A stretch of DNA of 64,000 nt, from assembly GCA_024236155.1 (NCBI GenBank), contig JACKLA010000001.1, positions 806,001 through 870,000 of the forward strand. Reading direction: 5' to 3'. Positions 23,739 to 33,734 of the stretch are shown one piece after another (the first letter of the stretch is position 1; every line of letters begins with the position of its first letter). Origin of the DNA: Sphingomonadaceae bacterium. Its GTDB lineage: Bacteria > Pseudomonadota > Alphaproteobacteria > Sphingomonadales > Sphingomonadaceae. The notes beneath the pieces are model-generated. The model saw only the letters and a list, made by a program, of their open reading frames with translations, did no database searches and was not told where the DNA came from. Made by a program: the position numbers and the translations under genes.

Positions 23739-24518
23739 TCAGGCGCCCACCGCCTTGCGCACATCGCCGACAAAGCTGGAATGGCGGATCGCATGATAGA
23801 TCGCGCGCGATGCCAGCCTGCCGGGCCATTTCATCGGGCGTGCAATCTGGAGGAACAGCACCAGTCGCGGCTGCGCAGAGAGGTTCCACACCTCGTGCGG
23901 GAAGGTTTCGTCGAACACCAGCCACTCACCCTCGCGCCAGCGGTGGATTTCGCCATCGATGGCAATCTCGCACCGCCCGCCATCGCGCGGCAGCACCAGC
24001 GGCAGGTGGCAGTTGAGCCACGCCTTGGTCAGCCCACGATGGCGCGGTACATGCGTGCCCGGTTCCATGATCGAAAGGAAGGCGACGACTAGCCCCGGCA
24101 CCTTGTCGATGGCGGCGGAGATTTCGGGGCAGCGCGCGCGGTTCTGTGCCGAGTGGTAGCCATAGCCGGTGAAGAAAAAGCTCTTCCACGCCGGGGTTGA
24201 GGCAATGCGCCGGTGATCGGGCGAAATCTTGCCCAGCGGCGGTATCTTCTCGCGTTCGCGGAGCAGGGGGAGGACTTCGTCGCGCAGATCGGTCCATTGC
24301 GCCTGCATCCGCGCCAGGCCATCGACCAGCCCGGCATCAAGCACCGGCTCGCACCCGATCATCGATTGGCCAGCGAAGAAGCGATTAACCGGATCGCGCA
24401 TCCGCTTGCCGAAGCGCACGAGTGCCTTCTGTTTGGGGCGGATATAGGTTTCGGGCGGCGGTGGCGCAGAAGCCTCGCCGTGGTGCGGCCCGTCACCACT
24501 GCCCGCATCATCAAGCAT
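23739..24518 (-). CDS. Aspartyl/asparaginyl beta-hydroxylase-fold dioxygenase
   Basis: A roughly 259-residue 2-oxoglutarate/Fe(II) dioxygenase of the AspH type, a family found in lipid, peptide and protein hydroxylation. The N-terminus is proline-rich; the core includes VPRHRGLTKAWLNCHLPL (first metal His and substrate region) and VFDETFPHEVWN (distal His), with a final Arg-rich 2-oxoglutarate region. I chose the ATG at 24518 because the frame extended to 24572 would start on a TTG inside the groEL terminator. It is transcribed with the two glycosyltransferase genes. Its substrate is unknown; a role in modifying the cluster's product, or a lipid, is only a possibility. Confidence 0.85.
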   Translation of the reverse strand: MLDDAGSGDGPHHGEASAPPPPETYIRPKQKALVRFGKRMRDPVNRFFAGQSMIGCEPVLDAGLVDGLARMQAQWTDLRDEVLPLLREREKIPPLGKISPDHRRIASTPAWKSFFFTGYGYHSAQNRARCPEISAAIDKVPGLVVAFLSIMEPGTHVPRHRGLTKAWLNCHLPLVLPRDGGRCEIAIDGEIHRWREGEWLVFDETFPHEVWNLSAQPRLVLFLQIARPMKWPGRLASRAIYHAIRHSSFVGDVRKAVGA

Positions 24519-24570
24519 TGAGACATTATGCCGATCGCACCCCCGGCTGAATTGTAAAAACTCGACGAAC

Positions 24571-24610
24571 AAAAAGGCCCGGCAGGATCACTCCCGCCGG
24601 GCCTCTTTTT
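24571..24610 (-). terminator. Terminator of groESL
   Basis: On the minus strand GGCCCGGCGGGA pairs with the CCTGCCGGGCC side (24576-24603), and the A-run at 24571-24575 becomes a U-tail. It lies about 50 bp after the groEL stop. Confidence 0.85.
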
Positions 24611-24655
24611 GTGCCGGTTGGCCGGTAAGGCCCTTCGACAGGGCTCAGGACAGGC

Positions 24656-26302
<1,647 letters not shown>

Positions 26303-26355
26303 TGTGTTTCTCCTGAAATTCGTGAGTTAGTTGAAGAAGTACATCCGTGGAGGGA

Positions 26356-26643
26356 TCAGGAAATGATCCCCATGATGTCGCTTTCCTTCATGATCAGCAG
26401 GTCTTCGCCGTCGATCTTGACTTCGGTGCCCGACCATTTGCCGAACAGCACGCGGTCGCCTGCGCTCACGTCGAGCGGGGTGACACTGCCGTCTTCAGCC
26501 TTGGAGCCCGAACCGACGGCGACGATTTCGCCCTCGCTCGGCTTTTCCTGTGCGCTGTCGGGAATGATGATGCCGCCAGCGGTTTTCTGGTCGGCTTCGA
26601 TGCGACGGACCAGTACGCGGTCGTGCAGCGGACGAAATGCCAT
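26356..26643 (-). CDS. groES: Co-chaperonin GroES
   Basis: A 95-residue co-chaperonin that caps GroEL. The RPLHDRVLVRRIE start, the mobile loop with GGIIIPDSAQEKPSEG and the VLFGKWSGTEVKIDGE end are standard. First gene of the groESL operon; the start codon lies 39 nt after a CIRCE element. Confidence 0.98.
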   Translation of the reverse strand: MAFRPLHDRVLVRRIEADQKTAGGIIIPDSAQEKPSEGEIVAVGSGSKAEDGSVTPLDVSAGDRVLFGKWSGTEVKIDGEDLLIMKESDIMGIIS

Positions 26644-26681
26644 GGTTATGACCTTCCTCTTCGAGTGGTGATTATGTCGAT

Positions 26682-26706
26682 TGGCACTCCCGGTATGAGA
26701 GTGCCA
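26682..26706. promoter_or_regulatory. CIRCE operator upstream of groES
   Basis: TGGCACTC (26682-26689) and GAGTGCCA (26699-26706) are perfect 8-nt arms with the canonical 9-nt spacer. It sits 39 nt before the groES start, matching the HrcA repressor-binding CIRCE consensus apart from the outermost bases. This indicates heat-shock control by HrcA, whose gene is not in this window. Confidence 0.93.
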
Positions 26707-26824
26707 GCGCGGCGCAAATGGGGTGGCGCGCTGGCAGAGTCAACGGGTGGGAAGCGAAAAAATCGTCGGCTTTGTTTGCCCGCTCACGCTCGGCAGCGCC
26801 AGCCCACTCCCCCACCCGAGAAAC

Positions 26825-28216
26825 TCACCGCTCGGTCAGCCCCAGCCGTTCACGCCGCGACCAGCGCCAGCTGAGCAGGATCGCTGCCGACATCAACCCG
26901 GTGGCAAGCCCGATCCAGATGCCCACGCCTTCGAGCGGGGTTGCAAAGCCGAGCCACAGGGCAATGCCGATGCCCGGCACCCAATAGCTGAAGATCGCGA
27001 TCCACATCGGGATGCGCGTGTCCTGCAATCCGCGCAGCGCCCCGGCGGCAACCGCCTGCAGGCCGTCGAACAACTGGAAGGCAGCGGCAATGACGAGATA
27101 TTGGAGCGCGAAACCCACCAGCACCGCGTTCTTCGCATCCCACGGGTCGATATAGATCGACAGCAGCGGCCTGGGGATCACGATCATCGCCAGCGCCGTC
27201 GCGCCCATGAAGCCGGTGCCCAGCGCAATCGCGGTCCAGCCAGCGCGTTTCATCCCCTCGCGGTCACGCGCGCCGTAGAAATAGCCGACGCGGATGGTCG
27301 CAGCCTGCCCGACCCCGAAAGGTATCTGGAAAGCGAGTGCGGCGATCTGCAGCGCGACGGTATGCGCGGCGAGTTGCGACACGCCGATGCTGCCCATCAG
27401 GAAGGCGGCCGCGCCGAAGATCCCGGCCTCCGCCGTGATCGTCAGCGCAATCGGCGTGCCGATCCGCACGATTTCGCCGAAGCGATGCCAGTCGGCATGC
27501 CACCACCGCCCGATGATGCGATAGCGGTGGAACTGCGGCGTCCAGCGGATCACCACCGCGAAGGCTGCGACCACGCTTAGCGAAGTGATCACCGTCGCCA
27601 CCGCCGCGCCGCGCAGGCCCAGTTCGGGCGCGCCGAAATGGCCGAAGATGAAGGCGTAGTTGGCCAGCGCGTTGACGCCGATCCCGCCCGCCGTGATGGC
27701 GGTGGCAAACCCGGGGCGACCGAGCGCGGAAACGAAGCTGCGCAGCACATTGGCGATCACCATCGGCACCAGCGAGAATATCAGGATGGTGTTATAGCTC
27801 TGTGCCAGCGCGATGATCCGGGGTTGCTGCCCGGTTGCATGCATGATGGGGCCGAGCGCGAGGCATACCAGCATGCCGCCCAGCCCTGCTATCACTGCCA
27901 GCCACAGCGCCATGCGGACCGATCTGCGCACCGGGCGCAGTGCGGGTGCGCGCGCTCCCAGCTCGGCGGCGATGACCGGGGCGACCGCGCCGGTCAGCCC
28001 CGACATCGCCCACAGGACCAGCCCGAACAACGCCACCGTCATGGCCGAGGCGGCGAGCGGTGCTTCACCCAGCCGCGCAATGAAGATCACATCGATGGCA
28101 TAGGTCAGCATCTGCAGCAGGTTGCCGAGCGCCAGCGGCCAGGACAGCCGCAACATGGCTCCCAGTTCGGTGCGCCAGGGATTGCTCCCGGCATTCAGGG
28201 CGTGCGTCTCGTTCAT
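26825..28216 (-). CDS. MATE family efflux transporter
   Basis: A 463-residue inner-membrane multidrug/toxin extrusion antiporter with about twelve hydrophobic segments. The N-terminal LRLSWPLALGNLLQMLTYAIDVIFI and the AAGALRGLQDTRIPMW segment in the second half are typical of the NorM-like branch. Transport is H+ or Na+ coupled; the drug spectrum cannot be read. It is a single gene, with its stop about 120 bp from the CIRCE region on the same strand. Confidence 0.93.
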   Translation of the reverse strand: MNETHALNAGSNPWRTELGAMLRLSWPLALGNLLQMLTYAIDVIFIARLGEAPLAASAMTVALFGLVLWAMSGLTGAVAPVIAAELGARAPALRPVRRSVRMALWLAVIAGLGGMLVCLALGPIMHATGQQPRIIALAQSYNTILIFSLVPMVIANVLRSFVSALGRPGFATAITAGGIGVNALANYAFIFGHFGAPELGLRGAAVATVITSLSVVAAFAVVIRWTPQFHRYRIIGRWWHADWHRFGEIVRIGTPIALTITAEAGIFGAAAFLMGSIGVSQLAAHTVALQIAALAFQIPFGVGQAATIRVGYFYGARDREGMKRAGWTAIALGTGFMGATALAMIVIPRPLLSIYIDPWDAKNAVLVGFALQYLVIAAAFQLFDGLQAVAAGALRGLQDTRIPMWIAIFSYWVPGIGIALWLGFATPLEGVGIWIGLATGLMSAAILLSWRWSRRERLGLTER

Positions 28217-28391
28217 GCAGCCGGTCCGGATAGGCGGTCACCTGTCAGGACGAAAGCCGATCCGGAGTGTCGCGCGCATTTCGCGGTGGAGGTGCGACAT
28301 TTACGCCAGAGCGTGATCGGGCAGGGGGCATTCAGCTTGCATCAATGGCATGGCTGGCTATCGGTCTGGCTGGAAACGGGGAGTCACCAAT

Positions 28392-28829
28392 ATGCTCAAA
28401 ACCATGCTCGCTGCCGGAGTTGCTGTCGGCCTTTCGCTGGTGCCGGCGCAGGCGCAGGATTCGCAGGTCAGCTATGAAAGCGCCCTTCGCTGCGGCGCGG
28501 TTATCGGCTTCTTCTCCGGTGTGGTGGAAGAAGAGGATATGGATCTTGCCAACCAGATGAGCGCGATCAGCACGGTGTGGTTCACCATGGCGGCAGTGCG
28601 TTCGGAAAGTGAAGAGCAGATGGATGCCGATGTCGACCGGCTGCTCAACTGGATCGATGGCGAAGTGGCCGACAAGGTCGAAGACGAAGACGCGCTGGAC
28701 GCCTTCATGGGCGGCGAATTCGACACATGCAGCGCGCTGCGCGACGCCGCGCAGGAAGAATTCGCCGAGACCGAAGCCATGATTGCCGCAGAAGATGCAG
28801 CAGAAGACGGAGCAGAAGAAGTCGAATAG
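28392..28829 (+). CDS. Small secreted acidic protein of unknown function
   Basis: A 145-residue exported protein. The signal peptide ends at about AQA-QD (residue 22). Mature cysteines in LRCGAV and DTCSAL may form a disulfide. The C-terminal third is an Ala/Glu/Asp-rich acidic helix. The ATG at 28392 follows GGGGAG at about 8 nt; the frame begins earlier but only there does a signal peptide appear. I do not recognise the family. It is convergent with the DUF305/LVIVD gene, 34 bp away. Confidence 0.65.
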   Translation: MLKTMLAAGVAVGLSLVPAQAQDSQVSYESALRCGAVIGFFSGVVEEEDMDLANQMSAISTVWFTMAAVRSESEEQMDADVDRLLNWIDGEVADKVEDEDALDAFMGGEFDTCSALRDAAQEEFAETEAMIAAEDAAEDGAEEVE

Positions 28830-28863
28830 GGGCGAGCTGAACGCCCCCGTCCGACTTCATGCC

Positions 28864-31359
28864 CTAGCGCAGGTTCGCTGCAATCCCGCGCAATGTCGCG
28901 GCGAGCTTGCCGACCAGCGGGTTACCTTCGGACAGGTCATCCGCCATCTGCTCGAGCGCAGCGGCGACCGAGGCATCGCCTGTCTCCGCCGCATCGAGCA
29001 GGTCGTATAGCGGCTTCAGCTGCGCGTCGCTCATCGGTTCCTTGCGCTGGAGCTGGTCGATATAGGCGCGGGCAACCACCGGCGCGTCGGGCCAGGTAAC
29101 AGGGTACTGCTGCTGCGGATTGAAGGTTTCGCCCTGGCTGGCGAGTTTCGCCGCAGCGATCTCGTTCTCGCTCAGGAAGTCGCTCGGTGCGAGTTCGAGC
29201 ACGTCGAGCCCGCGCGCGATTTCGGTGCCGTAGATGCGGCCATTATACCAATAGACCGACCAGAACCCGCCCAGCACCGACTGGTCCGCATCGACCGGCC
29301 CGCGGTCGAAATAGGCGATTTCATGGGGGTTTGCGCTGTCGGTGAAATCCATCAGCGAGATGCCGCCCTGATACCACGCCTGGACGAAGATATCGCGCCC
29401 CGGCACCGGCACCAGCGAGCCATTGTGCGCGACGCAGTTTTCTTTCTCGCCCTGCGCGGCGGGCAGCTTGAAAAGGCTGCGCGGGGTCAGCTTGCCATCG
29501 GTGAAATCATAGATCGCATCCGCGCCCCAGTCCTTCGGATCGTAGGTCTTGCAGCGTGGCCGACCGCCTCCGCCCCATTCATCGGTGAAGACGACCTTGG
29601 TGCCGTCATTGTTGAAGGTGGCCGAATGCCAGTAGGCAAATCCCTTATCGGTCACATCGTCGATCCGCCTGGGCGCGCGCGGGTTGGAGATGTCGAGCAC
29701 GATGCCATTGCCCGAGCACGCCCCGGCCGCGATGGCTTTGGTCGGGAAGATGGTGATGTCGTGGCACTGGTCGGTCCGCGCGGTGCGCTGGGTGCCGTCG
29801 CCATGGTCACCGCCGCCCCACAATCCGTTGATCTTGTCGTCATCGGCGAACACGCGCGGGGAATCGACGATCCGCGCCGCCGCCGGATTGGCCTTGGGGA
29901 TTTCGATCACATCGATGCTGAACAGCGACGATCCGCGCTCGCCCGCACCATACAGTGTGCATCCCGCCAGCTCTTCCGCCTCGCGCACGCCCGCCGTGCC
30001 CGAATTGTAGACGAGGATGCTGGTATCGTCTTCGGCGACCACGGAATGGGTGTGCGATCCGCGACAGGTCTGCACCTGCCCGACCTGGCGCGGGCGGGTG
30101 AGGTCGCCGATGTCGAAAATCCGAACGCCCCGGAAACGGTCATCGCTTACATCCTCGTCGATCCCTTGCAGCCCGCAATCGACCCGGCCGCGTGTCTGCT
30201 CGACCGACATGATGAGAAGATTGCCGACAATCGAAACGTCACCCTGCCCGCCGGGGCAGACGACCGAGCTGACGAGCTTGGGCATCTGGCCGCCCGCGAT
30301 ATTGTAGATGTTGAAGCCGTGGTAATTGCCCACCACCAGCGTATCGCCGCTGAAGGCCATGTCGGTGTTGGCGAAATTGAGCAGCGGGAAGCGTTCGGAC
30401 AGCCCGGTCTTGCGGTCGCCATCGGGATCGCGTTCGTCATCGTCCTTGGTCGCGGATTCGAGCGCGGAAATGGCTGTCTTGAGCGCGGCAATCGCCTTGC
30501 TTGCCTCGTCTTGCTTGCCCCCATCCTTGTCGTCCTCGGCAGGCTTGGCGACCGGACTTTCGGTTGCCGCCTCCAGCCGCATGCCGGCGGGGTTTTCCGG
30601 GTCGAAGAAGCCGGCCGGCTTGGGCAGGCTGCCGACCAGCGTCAGTCCCTTGATCGCCTGCCCGGCATCGAGGTAACCCGCCGCGAGCGTGGTGCGTGGA
30701 TCGTCTGCCAGCCCTTCGAGCAGCGCGTTCATCCGGTCGACTTCGGAATTCTGGTCGGTCCGCACATCGGTGACGAAACGGTACATCACCGGATCGTAAG
30801 CCGCGCCCTGCTGGTCGAACAGATCGTCGACCATTTCCAGCGCGCCCTTGTGATGCGCCATCATCAGGGTCAGGAACAGGCGGTCGAACTCGGTGCCCGA
30901 TGCGGCAGCGAGCTGTGCCATTTGTGCAGGCGTCGCCATGCCCGCCATCCCGGCATGCATCATCGATACATCGTGCCCCATCTTCGCATGCGCCGCCGGG
31001 TCGGGGGCCTTTGCGCCGCGATCGCGCAACCATTGCTGCATGAACGTAATCTCGTCTTCCTGCCCGGCGGCGATCTTGCGCGCGATATTGTTCACGTCTT
31101 CATTGTTGGTCCGGTCAGCCACCAGCGCGACCATCTGGCTCGCCTGGTAGTGATGCGGGATCATTGCCTGCATGAAGTCGAGATCGGCCTGGATATAGCG
31201 CGAACCCGCCAGCTGGGTTGCCTCATTGGCATTCAGCCGTTTGCTATCCTGCCCCGGCGCGCCCGGCTGCACAATCGGTGCGTCCTGCGCCAACGATGGC
31301 GATGCGGCGAGCAGCGATACAGACGCAACTGTGGCGAGAAGGCGGAATCGGTTTGGCAT
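28864..31359 (-). CDS. Secreted DUF305/LVIVD-repeat fusion protein
   Basis: An 831-residue periplasmic or exported protein starting MPNRFRLLAT, with a signal peptide ending near residue 24 (SLA-QD). Residues about 50-260 hold a DUF305 (ferritin-like, metal-linked) domain with paired histidines in MIPHHYQ (69-70) and MMAHHKG (169-170) and a Met/His-rich linker (HAKMGHDVSMMHAGM). After an acidic Lys/Asp linker (about 300-340) a large LVIVD-type beta-propeller follows, with repeats such as VVGNYHGFNIYN and GIVLDISNPRAPRR. Copper binding is a known association of DUF305 and is inferred here. The ATG at 31359 was chosen because it starts the signal peptide. A cytochrome c lipoprotein gene is divergent upstream. 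Confidence 0.82.
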   Translation of the reverse strand: MPNRFRLLATVASVSLLAASPSLAQDAPIVQPGAPGQDSKRLNANEATQLAGSRYIQADLDFMQAMIPHHYQASQMVALVADRTNNEDVNNIARKIAAGQEDEITFMQQWLRDRGAKAPDPAAHAKMGHDVSMMHAGMAGMATPAQMAQLAAASGTEFDRLFLTLMMAHHKGALEMVDDLFDQQGAAYDPVMYRFVTDVRTDQNSEVDRMNALLEGLADDPRTTLAAGYLDAGQAIKGLTLVGSLPKPAGFFDPENPAGMRLEAATESPVAKPAEDDKDGGKQDEASKAIAALKTAISALESATKDDDERDPDGDRKTGLSERFPLLNFANTDMAFSGDTLVVGNYHGFNIYNIAGGQMPKLVSSVVCPGGQGDVSIVGNLLIMSVEQTRGRVDCGLQGIDEDVSDDRFRGVRIFDIGDLTRPRQVGQVQTCRGSHTHSVVAEDDTSILVYNSGTAGVREAEELAGCTLYGAGERGSSLFSIDVIEIPKANPAAARIVDSPRVFADDDKINGLWGGGDHGDGTQRTARTDQCHDITIFPTKAIAAGACSGNGIVLDISNPRAPRRIDDVTDKGFAYWHSATFNNDGTKVVFTDEWGGGGRPRCKTYDPKDWGADAIYDFTDGKLTPRSLFKLPAAQGEKENCVAHNGSLVPVPGRDIFVQAWYQGGISLMDFTDSANPHEIAYFDRGPVDADQSVLGGFWSVYWYNGRIYGTEIARGLDVLELAPSDFLSENEIAAAKLASQGETFNPQQQYPVTWPDAPVVARAYIDQLQRKEPMSDAQLKPLYDLLDAAETGDASVAAALEQMADDLSEGNPLVGKLAATLRGIAANLR

Positions 31360-31570
31360 TTTTGGCAGTCCCCTGAATTGCAACCGGAAGCTGCCGCAAT
31401 GCGTGCGAGAAGGGAAGCACCGGCTCGCGATCATTCTGCGAATTGTCGACAGGGCAGGATGGGCGACACGCACAGGCGTCTGCAAGTATCCGGATTTGAT
31501 CTGTGACAAGGCAAGCCGATATGCGCCGTGTCATGGCCACGCGCATTGTATAGGGTAGGAGTATTGTATC

Positions 31571-32062
31571 ATGCCGCTGTTGCATCGCCTGTTCGCCCCG
31601 GTCGCAATCCTTGCACTGTCTGCCTGTGGCGGGGCCGAGACGTCGGCAGACAATGCCGAGACGTCGGCAGACAATGAGGTGGGCGAACCAGAAGCCGTAG
31701 AAAGCGCGACTGACAGTGCGCCAGCTGACACTGGAACGCCAGCAGAGGAAGAGGTGGTCGGGGTCGGCGATGCAGCACCTGCCGCCTTTGCGCAGTGCAA
31801 GGCCTGCCATTCGACCGAGCCGGGCAAGATGATGATCGGCCCGTCGCTGGCCGGCATTGCTGGCAAGCAGGCCGGTTCGGTTCCCGGCTTCGCCTATAGC
31901 GGCGCGATGAAGGCTTCGGGCCTGACCTGGGACGCGGCGACGCTCGACAAATATCTTGCCGATCCCAAGGGCGTGGTGCCGGGCACCAAGATGGCGTTTG
32001 TCGGTCTCAAGGACGAGGCGAAGCGCAAGGAAGTGGTCGATTACCTGCTAACGCTCGACTGA
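31571..32062 (+). CDS. Lipoprotein cytochrome c
   Basis: A 163-residue class I c-type cytochrome anchored as a lipoprotein: lipobox LSAC at about residues 16-19, an acidic Ala/Glu/Thr linker of about 50 residues, then the heme-binding CKACH and the sixth-ligand Met in GTKMAF near the C-terminus. It resembles the cytochrome c2/c556-like electron carriers of alphaproteobacteria and would face the periplasm. The linker contains a 21-bp tandem duplication encoding ETSADNA. Its partner oxidase or donor is not in the window. Confidence 0.9.
   Translation: MPLLHRLFAPVAILALSACGGAETSADNAETSADNEVGEPEAVESATDSAPADTGTPAEEEVVGVGDAAPAAFAQCKACHSTEPGKMMIGPSLAGIAGKQAGSVPGFAYSGAMKASGLTWDAATLDKYLADPKGVVPGTKMAFVGLKDEAKRKEVVDYLLTLD
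31634..31675 (+). repeat. 21-bp tandem duplication in the cytochrome linker
   Basis: Two identical 21-bp copies (31634-31654 and 31655-31675) encode AETSADN twice just after the lipobox. The duplication keeps frame and only lengthens the flexible linker. Confidence 0.9.
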
Positions 32063-32085
32063 CGCGACCCGCATATCGGGCAAAC

Positions 32086-32117
32086 AAAAAGGGCGGCGCC
32101 GTGTGGCACCGCCCTTT
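32086..32117. terminator. Bidirectional terminator between cytochrome gene and rplL
   Basis: GGGCGGCGCC pairs with GGCACCGCCC (one G-U pair) around GTGT, with A5 before and TTT after. On the minus strand it ends rplJL with a U-rich tail; on the plus strand it may end the cytochrome transcript. The stem matches the terminator at 12276-12311. Confidence 0.85.
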
Positions 32118-32155
32118 CCTGATCTCGCGAACGAGACCGAAGCGTAAGCAATCGC

Positions 32156-32530
32156 TTACTTGAGCTCGACGGTACCGCCGGCTGCTTCGATCTTGCCCTT
32201 GATTTCTTCGGCTTCTGCCTTGTTGACGCCTTCCTTGAGGGGCTTCGGCGCGCCTTCGACGAGAGCCTTGGCTTCGCCCAGGCCGAGGCCGGTGATGCCA
32301 CGGACTTCCTTGATGACCTGGATCTTCTTGCCACCGTCGCCGGTAAGAATGACGTCGAATTCGTCCTTCTCTTCGGCTGCCGGTGCGTCGCCGCCAGCGG
32401 CGGGGCCAGCAACGGCAACAGCAGCAGCGGCGCTCACGCCCCACTCTTCTTCAAGTGCCTTGGCAAGCTCTGCGGCTTCCAGGACGGTCAGTTTGCTCAG
32501 TTCTTCAACCAGCTTGGCGATGTCTGCCAT
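32156..32530 (-). CDS. rplL: 50S ribosomal protein L7/L12
   Basis: The 124-residue acidic stalk protein that recruits translation factors. ADIAKLVEELSKLTVLEAAEL is the N-terminal dimer domain, followed by an Ala/Gly hinge and a C-terminal domain with KIQVIKEVRGITGLGLGEAK. It follows rplJ by 72 nt on the same strand and ends at the shared terminator. The usual downstream rpoBC genes are not there: they lie 3 kb away on the other strand. Confidence 0.98.
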   Translation of the reverse strand: MADIAKLVEELSKLTVLEAAELAKALEEEWGVSAAAAVAVAGPAAGGDAPAAEEKDEFDVILTGDGGKKIQVIKEVRGITGLGLGEAKALVEGAPKPLKEGVNKAEAEEIKGKIEAAGGTVELK

Positions 32531-32602
32531 GATGTTTCACTCCAATAAACTTGGCGGGGCGGGAAAAATTGCCCCAGAATTGTTGCTTCCGCTTGGAACC
32601 GC

Positions 32603-33118
32603 TTACGCTGCGTCCTTGGCGCCATAGGCACCGAAGACACGAGCGAGCTTGGCGGCGGGCGCGTTGACGACCTGGGCGATCTTTGTCGCCGGGGCGTTGA
32701 CGAGGCCCACCAGCTTGCCGCGCAGCTCGTCGAGGCTCGGCATCGAGGCAAGTGCCTTGATCCCAGCTTCATCGAGCAGCTGCCCGCCCATCGAACCACC
32801 GACGATTTCGAGTTTGTCGTTGGTCTTGGCGAATTCCACCGCAGCCTTGGCTGCTGCTACCGGATCTTCCGAGTAAGCGAGCGCAGTCGGACCCGAGAGA
32901 TATTCCTCGAGGCCTTCATACGTGGTGTCCTTCAGGGCGAGCTTGGCAAGACGGTTCTTCGCTACCTTGTAGGACGCACCGGCTTCACGCATCTTCCCGC
33001 GCAGATCCGTCGACTGGGCGACGGTCAGGCCGAGGTTGCGGGTGACAACCACCACGCCGACCTCGTTGAAGACTGCATTGAGCTGGGCGACCGCGTCGGA
33101 TTTCTGCGAACGATCCAT
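32603..33118 (-). CDS. rplJ: 50S ribosomal protein L10
   Basis: A 171-residue ribosomal stalk base protein that carries the L7/L12 dimers and can repress its own mRNA. MDRSQKSDAVAQLN start with the SYKVAKNRLAKLAL RNA-binding stretch and an Ala-rich C-terminal helix for L12. The ATG at 33118 has GAAGGAG upstream (minus strand). The leader of about 300 nt to the previous terminator is long enough for the L10-L12 regulatory site. Confidence 0.97.
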   Translation of the reverse strand: MDRSQKSDAVAQLNAVFNEVGVVVVTRNLGLTVAQSTDLRGKMREAGASYKVAKNRLAKLALKDTTYEGLEEYLSGPTALAYSEDPVAAAKAAVEFAKTNDKLEIVGGSMGGQLLDEAGIKALASMPSLDELRGKLVGLVNAPATKIAQVVNAPAAKLARVFGAYGAKDAA

Positions 33119-33433
33119 GCCATACTCCTTCACTATGATCGCACGGGATGGCTCCCGAACGACCGGCTCATGTTTGCCCATGCCGCAAACCGACACAGGC
33201 GAGTCCGTTGATGGGGAAGGAGGCGCGCTTATCACGCATCGGAGACACCAACAGGCATCGCCGGAAAAACTCTGTCCCCGTCTAGGCTGGAAATTAAGAC
33301 CGGCAAATTCCGGTCACCAACTGTCTCGGACGGATGAAATCGGGGCGAACCCCAGCTTCGGGGCGCGCCTTTGGTTCACTGCGTGGCGAAAGTCAAGCGG
33401 AGTCTGGAGTGCAAGCCGCCCTCCGAAAACGAC
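33119..33433 (-). promoter_or_regulatory. rplJ leader/promoter region
   Basis: About 315 bp without a gene between rplJ and the terminator of the XRE module. A TTGACT hexamer (minus strand, about 33391-33396) could be the -35 box of the rplJL promoter; no convincing -10 was seen. The long leader is expected to carry the L10(L12) binding site for autogenous control, as in other bacteria, but I could not verify its fold by eye. Confidence 0.4.
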
Positions 33434-33464
33434 AAAGGCCCGCCACTTGCCGGTGACGGGCCTT
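33434..33464 (-). terminator. Terminator of the DUF2975/XRE operon
   Basis: AAGGCCCG (33435-33442) and CGGGCCTT (33457-33464) form the stem. Reading the minus strand, it is followed by TTTGTCGTTTT, so it ends transcripts coming from the XRE gene, 34 bp beyond its stop, and insulates rplJL. Confidence 0.8.
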
Positions 33465-33497
33465 CGGGGGTGGCGGCTGCCAAGGGCAGCCGAGGGG

Positions 33498-33734
33498 TCA
33501 GGCTGGCTCGAAGGCCAGCAAGTCGCCCGGCTGGCAGTCGAGCTCGCGGCAGATCGCCTCGAGGGTCGAGAAGCGGATTGCCTTGGCCTTGCCGGTCTTG
33601 AGGATCGACAGGTTGGCGAGGGTCAGGCCGACGCGCTCCGCCAGTTCGGTCAGCGTCATGCGCCGGTCGTGCAGGAGATCGTCGAGCTTGACCATGATGC
33701 GGGTTCCTTCTTCGCTGGTTGTTGCTGGTGCCAT
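33498..33734 (-). CDS. Small XRE-family transcriptional regulator (YozG-like)
   Basis: A compact helix-turn-helix protein of 65-78 residues: LDDLLHDRRMTLTELAERVG, LTLANLSILKTGKAKAIRF as the recognition helix region, and CRELDCQPGDLLAFEP at the end. This is the HTH_26/YozG type that commonly accompanies DUF2975 membrane proteins. Two starts are possible: the ATG at 33734 overlapping the DUF2975 stop (ATGA) and an ATG at 33695 (MVKLDD) with its own AAGGAA box; I list the coupled one, but the shorter is closer to the usual family length. It probably regulates this operon through the AT-rich palindromes upstream (34469-34554). Confidence 0.88.
   Translation of the reverse strand: MAPATTSEEGTRIMVKLDDLLHDRRMTLTELAERVGLTLANLSILKTGKAKAIRFSTLEAICRELDCQPGDLLAFEPA

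Noticed and set aside
29323..31506. A 727-residue plus-strand frame opposite the DUF305/LVIVD gene
   Set aside because: Antisense shadow; the minus-strand protein has signal peptide and domains.
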